Shown: piece after piece, positions 57,891 to 64,000 of the stretch
Layout: the number at the start of each line of letters is the position of its first letter
Position numbering within the stretch: the first letter of the stretch is position 1
Assembly: GCF_018873765.1 (NCBI RefSeq)
Contig: NC_057918.1
Span: 70,159,871 to 70,223,870 of the forward strand
Direction: 5' to 3'
Origin: Telopea speciosissima
Lineage: Eukaryota; Streptophyta; Magnoliopsida; Proteales; Proteaceae
Length of the DNA stretch: 64,000 nucleotides
Notes under the pieces: generated by a model
Told to the model about the DNA's origin: nothing
The model's database searches: none
Seen by the model: only the letters and a program-made list of their open reading frames with translations
Program-made: the position numbers and the translations under genes

Positions 57891-59463
57891 TCTTCTTCAT
57901 CCATTTACAAGTAAGTTCAGACCTTGAATTTTCTGCAAATTCCTATTCAACATAGGATTTACACTTTGCATGTTTTTTGAGATTAACCAATCCGACCGTT
58001 AGAATCATCTCAAGTTTTGACCTAATGTTCTTGAATTTAATTCATGAATTCAATTTCAGTTTGGTAGTCTTCTGACCTATTGATCTTGAGATATTTGACA
58101 TTTCCCATTATGCCCCTACCCCTTCTAGTTACTGATTTATGCATTATTGAGCTACTGTTTTATGATTTGTTTGTTATCCATATGCAGAATCGATTGGCAG
58201 AATTTAAATCAGTACTACATTATGTTGTCATAACTTCAGATCTAATTGTTGGATTGATTTGAAATCTAATAATCCTGCTCCCCTCTTTTAACTGAGCCTT
58301 TGATCAAGGTTTGAGTCATATCTGAATTGCTGATATTCCATTATTGGGTCCCTCTTAAACCTCCTAATTGTCCCTATTATTCTGAGTTACATGAGGTTTT
58401 CTAACCTTAATCCTTAGGTGATTAGAATATGAAGTAGGATAATGTATCCCAGAAAAGTGTATACCAATACTTTTTTTGGAGAGAAGATAAAAGAAATTTC
58501 ATTGATTACCAAAAACAAAGCAACCTGTACACTGTGAAAACCAATGCATTTGTGTCTTCAATGAAAAAAGGGGATATGTTGGATCTCCTTCCCTTAGCAG
58601 TCCACTGTCCCATTATTTATCATTTTGTAGAAGAAAAACTGAATAAAGGGCCTACATCCATTTCTGTCATTTCACACTAGAAGCATGTTTCCTCGGCATA
58701 TAATTCAAAATATTCTGCCCATGATCACCTGTCCTGGTGAATATTCTTACATAGGAACCAAGGGCACCCTTCTTGAGTCTAGAATTAATGACTTATTCCT
58801 AATAAGCAACCATCCAAAATTTGATGCCTTTGAACAAAGGCCCCTTTTGAAGTCACCTCTAGTATGTTCTTCTTGATCTCAGGGCCAGTACCTTCAGTCA
58901 GATCCTATAAGCATTGATAGGCTGATAGAATGGGTCTTTTGACCTTAGCACCCATTGGAAATTTGTCATTGCCACACTTTTTTTGATTTAGTTGTTGGAA
59001 CTGGATGCTGTAGGCTGTTCTCAGTAATCTACTTGGTTAATCTTTCTTGCTATATGATTTTTTTCTTCATGAAAATTCCTTCCTTTTGATTTCCTTCTAA
59101 AGTTGAGAAAAACTTATATGGCACTTCTTCTTCTAAACATGTTATTACTAAAAACAACTGAAAGTATCAAAGCTATGTTCGGACAGTTACCTAAGTTTTG
59201 GCAGACTTGAGAACTGATATGACTTAAAGAAGTCTCTACTCAGAAAAAGAAATAAACAAAGGAGTCTTGAACTCCATGGACCCATTTGAACTCTAGAAAG
59301 AATTATAAAGCATTTTACATAATGGAAATTACTATTAATTGGGTCTGCTTAGCTTTTATTTGTTTTGAATGAGGTTCCTTCATTTGTTGTTTCATGGAAG
59401 TTTTGAGATTTTCTTTTGGTTGGTGGGTAAACTGTCCGAGGTATTATGCGTTTTATTTTGCAG
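57891..59463. other. Intergenic or intronic DNA before the RING exons
   Basis: No coding segment is recognised. The first RING cysteines expected just upstream of the exon at 59464 were not found, so their exon is either very short, diverged or farther away. A T8-led segment at ~58470-58520 resembles the 3' end of the L1 LINEs (AAATTTCATTGATTACCAAAAA), suggesting a tiny truncated LINE insertion. Confidence 0.4.
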
Positions 59464-59756
59464 GGATCTCCTATACAAGCCTATTGTACTTGGTAAGTAT
59501 TAAGGAAGTAATATGACGACCATAACTTTGATACTTAGTTAGTCCTTCACTAATATCTATGTTTATGTTGTGACAGCTTGTGGCCACATTTCATGTTTCT
59601 GGTGTGTGCATCTTGCCATGAATGGCTGGAAAGAATCTCATTGTCCAATTTGTAGGCATCCATATAATAATTTCCCTAGCATCTGCTTGATGCTCCATTT
59701 CTTGCTCTTGAAGATGTATCCTGTGGCCTATAAGAGAAGGGAAAAACAAGTGCTAG
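59464..59756 (+). CDS. PRT1: PRT1-type RING E3 ubiquitin ligase, two exons
   Basis: Exon 59464-59492 (29 nt, encoding DLLYKPIVL) is joined across a GT-AG intron (59493-59576, phase 1) to exon 59577-59756. The second exon encodes ACGHISCFWCVHLAMNGW, ESHCPICR, FPSICLMLHFLLLKMYPVAY and KRREKQVL, then a GTGAGC donor. The spliced order matches the first RING of Arabidopsis PRT1, the N-degron ligase for proteins with aromatic N-termini. The zinc ligands C, H, C, C, C, C from ACGH to CPIC are present. The first two RING cysteines should lie in an upstream exon I could not find. The second RING and ZZ domain would lie downstream, past the LINE insertions or outside the window. No break is seen, so it may be part of a living gene. 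Confidence 0.7.
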
Positions 59757-60399
59757 GTGAGCTTTAACTTTATGGATTTCTTCTGTATGGCTCTCTCGAG
59801 TCTTTATGGAGGGGTATTATCCCTTCTTCCCTTGGCTTGTTGGAAACTTTTGCATTTGTACTGCTTTTTGAAAATTTAATTCGTCATGATTTGTAGACAG
59901 TAGTACTGGTTGTGAGTTCCCTGAATCATAACATGGGCCATCCTATTAGGAAATCGTTCCTAGAGCAATAGTATAACCATATAAAATGAGATGCTTCCCT
60001 TATAGATTATGATGTGTATGGTTTGGCAAATAAGTTAAATTGTGCTTCATAGAAGTGCATTTGATACAAGGAAAGACAGTAGTTTGTATGTGGCAAAGAT
60101 AAGCAAGTTGTCTTTCTAGTACTTTTAAGTGTAGTGCCAAGTAAAGTTCCGAAAATAACATGCCTTGCTTTTGGTTGGCATTCATATAACGAACACTCCT
60201 GAATCAGTTTGACTTAAATATAAAATGGTTGTTCTATTAGCTAAATCTATGCCTTAGAAAGGTGATGTTATAAGTTGTAACTAAATGCCTTTTTATGGTC
60301 TCCAATTGACTGAGTGATACCTGTTTCCTTGGAGTGAATGAAACTGTTTTCCACAGTCAAATTTGTGATACATGAGTTCCCCTTTCTTCCCGGTCATTG
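59757..60399. other. Intron-like sequence after the RING exon
   Basis: It starts with a GTGAGC donor directly after the RING exon. No coding frame is recognised, and it ends at the A-tail (T-run) of LINE 3. If the ligase gene continues, LINE 3, the RTE tail and LINE 4 would all lie in its next intron. Confidence 0.5.
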
Positions 60400-62192
60400 T
60401 TTTTTTTTTTTTGGGTGTAAAGAATTTAATTACTAAAAAGGAAACAAGAATACAAGAGCCCCTTAGGGGCAGCAACAAACAAGCAACTCCAGGCCTAGGC
60501 CACAGCTAAGAGGAGGCTGGGCCAACAAAAGAAACAGAAGGGAGACCCCAGGATACAACAATGAGTCTGTACCTTGGGGTGTCAAAACAAGAAGAGGGAG
60601 GGGCAGACGACAACTTCGCTTTAATTTTGAAGGAAATGGAATCCCAAATCTGCTGATAAGTACGAGATTTGGAGGTCCATTTCCTGATATTACGCTCCAT
60701 CCAAATATGATTGAGAGTGGCGCAAAAAGCCATCTTTCCAACCGTGTCACAGATAGAGGAGCCAGCAAATGTCATATCAATCCAAATCCACTCACGAGAG
60801 AAAGGAAGAATTCTTCTAGGGGCCGGCCAACACTTGGACAAAATGCCTTTCCAAATGGCTGCCGAGGTATGGCAGTCAAAGAAGAGGTGATCGGAATCTT
60901 CCACATTGTTCCAGCCATGGTTCAAAATCTCGCGATATTTCGGCGAAATATCGCTTAATTTCGTATATCTCGAGCTTACCGAGATGCGAAATCAAGTCGA
61001 AATGAAAAAATACCATATTTCGTCGATATCTCATGAGATATCGACAATATCTCGATATCTCACGAGATATTGACGAAATATGGTATTTTGGCTTAAAGTG
61101 TCACGTGAAGGGGGGCTTTAATACAATATTTCGCAGATTTCGGTCCATATTTCGATCGAGAGCTGCCTTTGCTAAGGAATTTCAGTCTTTTGCCTATTCT
61201 TCCACTCTTCCAAGCTCTCATCCAACACTCTAGCCATTGTTCAAGCACATTGTTGTCAGATTTTCACCGGTAAACTCATCATCGGGTCATCTAAGCTCAT
61301 CATCCAAGCCTTTTTCCACTATTTAAGGTAAATTCTATTCGCATTAGGTTACCTACAGTATGTTGATGATTCCATTTACGTGACACTTGTGGATGACTAC
61401 ACTCGTTTCTTCTCCGATTCTATACCGTGGTCCACATATGTCCTTCAAACAGAGAGCAATGGACGTCGACTCCAGCGAGGCATGAGTGGGATTGATCCAG
61501 GGAGGCACAACAACTACTATTAGCAGTTTAGCACTTGTAATTTGTAACTTAAGTTGTGATTTCATTGATCTATGAACTTGCGAGTTGCGAGTCTTGTGAC
61601 TTACTGACTTTGACACTTAGTGTATTGCCTTTAAGGCTTTAAGCGAGTTATTGAATATTATGGAGTTTATGAGAATCATGGTGCTCATTAATGTGTATTG
61701 GCTTTAACTTGATATGTGATGAAGTTAAATACTATTATTAAATATTAACTGCCTAATCTATGTGTATTTAACTATTTATACATTAGGGTCGGCGATCGTA
61801 TGTCAATCAAGGGTGCAAGCTTAAAACACCAATTTGAATTCACATTTTTACAATTTTATGGTTTAAATGTGTTTATTAAGCTTAAATAAGGCTGTCCATG
61901 AAATTTCAGGCCTAGATATGGCCAAATACCCCCCGAGATGGACCCCCGAAATATTGCAGAAAAAATGCAATATTTCGGTCATATTTCACGATATTTCGGG
62001 TATCTCGGATATCCCGATAGGCCTGAGATACTGAGATATCGCGAAATATTAAACCTTGGTTCCAACATAGGCAGCACGAGGGAGAGACTGAGATTAGGCA
62101 ATCGCGAAGGAAAGACTGGGTTGGAAGATAGTGGGTGAAGACCCTCCCGGCTGTGAAGCAATGGCGAGGAATGTGATGCTTGAACCAGATAC
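60400..62192 (-). pseudogene. LINE 3: 3' zinc-domain fragment, interrupted by hAT-like copy C
   Basis: The T-run at 60400-60412 marks the A-tail. On the minus strand, 60925-60506 encodes NVEDSDHLFF, ILPFSREWIWIDMT and NHIWMERNIRKW of the zf-RVT tail. After the insert (60916-62058) the same LINE continues at 62067-62192 with FKHHIPRHCFTAGRVF. It is cut at 62192, where RTE sequence begins. Only ~640 bases of the LINE remain, a strongly 5'-truncated copy of the LINE 1/LINE 4 family. Confidence 0.85.
60916..62058 (-). mobile_element. hAT-like non-autonomous element, copy C (1,143 bp)
   Basis: The left end CATGGTTCAAAATCTCGCG pairs with the right end, whose reverse complement is CAAGGTTTAATATTTCGCG. 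GTTCCAGC (60908-60915) and GTTCCAAC (62059-62066) flank it, an 8-bp duplication with one change. The interior near 61860-61960 on the minus strand shares the GGCCTGAAA.TTCATGGA segment, the ATAAACACATTTAAA segment and the GGTGTTTT..GCACC.TTGATTG segment with copy B. It is ~400 bp longer than B, owing to an extra middle segment with no recognised protein. Subterminal regions are packed with CGAAATATCGCG motifs. Confidence 0.88.
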
Positions 62193-62770
<578 letters not shown>

Positions 62771-62785
62771 ATGTAGGGATTGTTC

Positions 62786-64000
62786 TTTTTTTTTTTGGTG
62801 AATAAACAAATTCATTACCAAAGAGAAAGAGAATTACAGCAGCCCTCAAATTAGGAGGGAGGGGGGGGAGGAAAAAGAGGAAAATACAAAAAGGCCAAGA
62901 CACATGGAGAGGAGTCAGAAGCCCGAAGAGAGATAGAGGTAAGCCCCCAAGATACAACAATGAGCCTATTCCTTGGGGTATCAATACAAGTGGAGGGGGG
63001 AGACGAGCTAAGTTTAGCTTTAATCTCAAATAAAATGGAATCCTAAATCTGCTGAAGAGAGCGGGATTTGGTCGTCCATTTCCTGAGGTTACGCTCCATC
63101 CAAATATGATTGATGACAGCACAAAAAGCCAGCTTTCCGACCGTGTCACAAAGGGTGTGGCCACCATAAGTCATGTCAACCCAAACCCATTCTCTGTCAA
63201 AAGGAAGAATCCTACAGTTTCGTGGCCAGCATTTAGTGAGGATGCCTTTCCATATAGAGGAAGAGAAGGGACAAGCAAAGAAGAGATGATTTGAGTCCTC
63301 GACCGCATTCCAACAAAGAACACAGCTTGGGGAGACCGCAATGTGCCGGTGCTGAAGAAAGGCCTGCGCTGGAAGAGAATCTGTAAAAACTCTCCAAGTT
63401 GTAAAGCAATGGCGGGGGATGTGGAGCTTGAACCAGACCAGCTTCCTCCAAGGGGCTAGAGGGTTGCGGGAGCGAATATGATCCCAAGCGGCTTTGGAAC
63501 TAAAGGAGCCCGAGCCCGAAGAGTTCGGCAGCCAAGTAACACAATCACCCCTATTATGGGGTCTCCTAGGGATAGAAGGCAAAATATTCCAAATGTTGTT
63601 GAGCGCAGGGCTGGAGGAGTACGGCGGAGACGAGCCACTCGGATCAAGAATATCAGCCACCAAAGATGTACGAGAGAGGCCAGAGCCATAGATAGTTCTT
63701 GAGTTGACTTGATGAAGAAGAATTCCCAAAGGGTGCCAGTGATCAAGCCAAAGCAAGGTGGAAGCTCCATCGCCAATGCAGGATTGGATGGCTCCTTGAA
63801 CAGAAGAGCGATTAGATAAGATCTTGCGCCAAACCTAAGAAGCATCAGAAGAGGCTGAGACTGTCCAAATTGAATCGGATCAGAGAAGGCCCGAGTAAAT
63901 TCAATCCACCCAAATGCTCGTTTGTATAGAAGCAATCTTCCAAATCAGCTTGATTATGCCAACAGAGTTCATCTCCTTTATCCTTTTGATGCCTAAACCT
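62786..64000 (-). pseudogene. LINE 4: 3' part, running off the window edge
   Basis: The T-run at 62786-62796 marks the A-tail. A minus-strand 237-codon frame (63756-63043) encodes LWLDHWHPLGILL, FKLHIPRHCFTTWRVF, EDSNHLFFACPFSSSIWKG and NHIWMERNLRKW, the connection and zf-RVT tail of L1-type ORF2. Upstream (63935-63456) the frame changes, and the element continues beyond the right edge. It is the best-preserved tail of the family in this window. Confidence 0.88.

Overview
This is nuclear DNA of a flowering plant. Two host genes contribute exons with clean GT-AG introns: a LEUNIG/LEUNIG_HOMOLOG-type WD40 co-repressor (3794-5272) and a PRT1-type RING ubiquitin ligase (59464-59756). Almost everything else is plant repeat DNA: L1-type LINEs with a DUF4283 ORF1, copia elements primed by tRNA-Met, an RTE-type LINE tail, hAT-like non-autonomous elements and an integrated plant pararetrovirus (Caulimoviridae). 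I cannot name the species.

Layout. 1-8209: gene-bearing flank with the 3' exons of the WD40 gene, two MITE-like elements and a short-chain dehydrogenase relic upstream of those exons, a bHLH relic, a further MITE and microsatellites. 8210-9493: LINE ORF1 fragment. 9494-27700: about 108 copies of a ~169-bp satellite in a multi-level higher-order pattern (4-mer of ~675 bp, with 3-mer, 6-mer and 11-mer variants). 27701-28529: relics of one copia element and a hAT-like element. 28530-57431: a decayed copia element that holds a nested stack of insertions. 57432-64000: an LTR-like block, the RING exons, a LINE interrupted by a hAT-like element, an RTE tail and the 3' part of another LINE.

The nest reads from outside inward. 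The copia element (LTR 28530-28804, then gag, integrase and reverse transcriptase pieces) contains LINE 1 (31971-37566, 16-bp perfect target duplication) and LINE 2 (37844 to about 55980). LINE 2 is split in its reverse-transcriptase region by a 15-kb block made of two pararetrovirus copies in head-to-head inverted orientation (40098-47402 on the minus strand, 50156-55033 on the plus strand). A non-autonomous LTR retrotransposon (47410-50155) lies between the two copies, and the left copy carries a 737-bp hAT-like element (40182-40918, perfect 8-bp duplication).

Both viral copies are broken by many stops and frameshifts. They share a stop at the start of the reverse transcriptase, so at least one disabling change predates their separation. 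I see no gene cluster that looks like a new biochemical system. The most informative structures are the viral palindrome, which could fold into a hairpin RNA if transcribed, the multi-scale satellite, and a three-copy hAT-like family that ties the region together.
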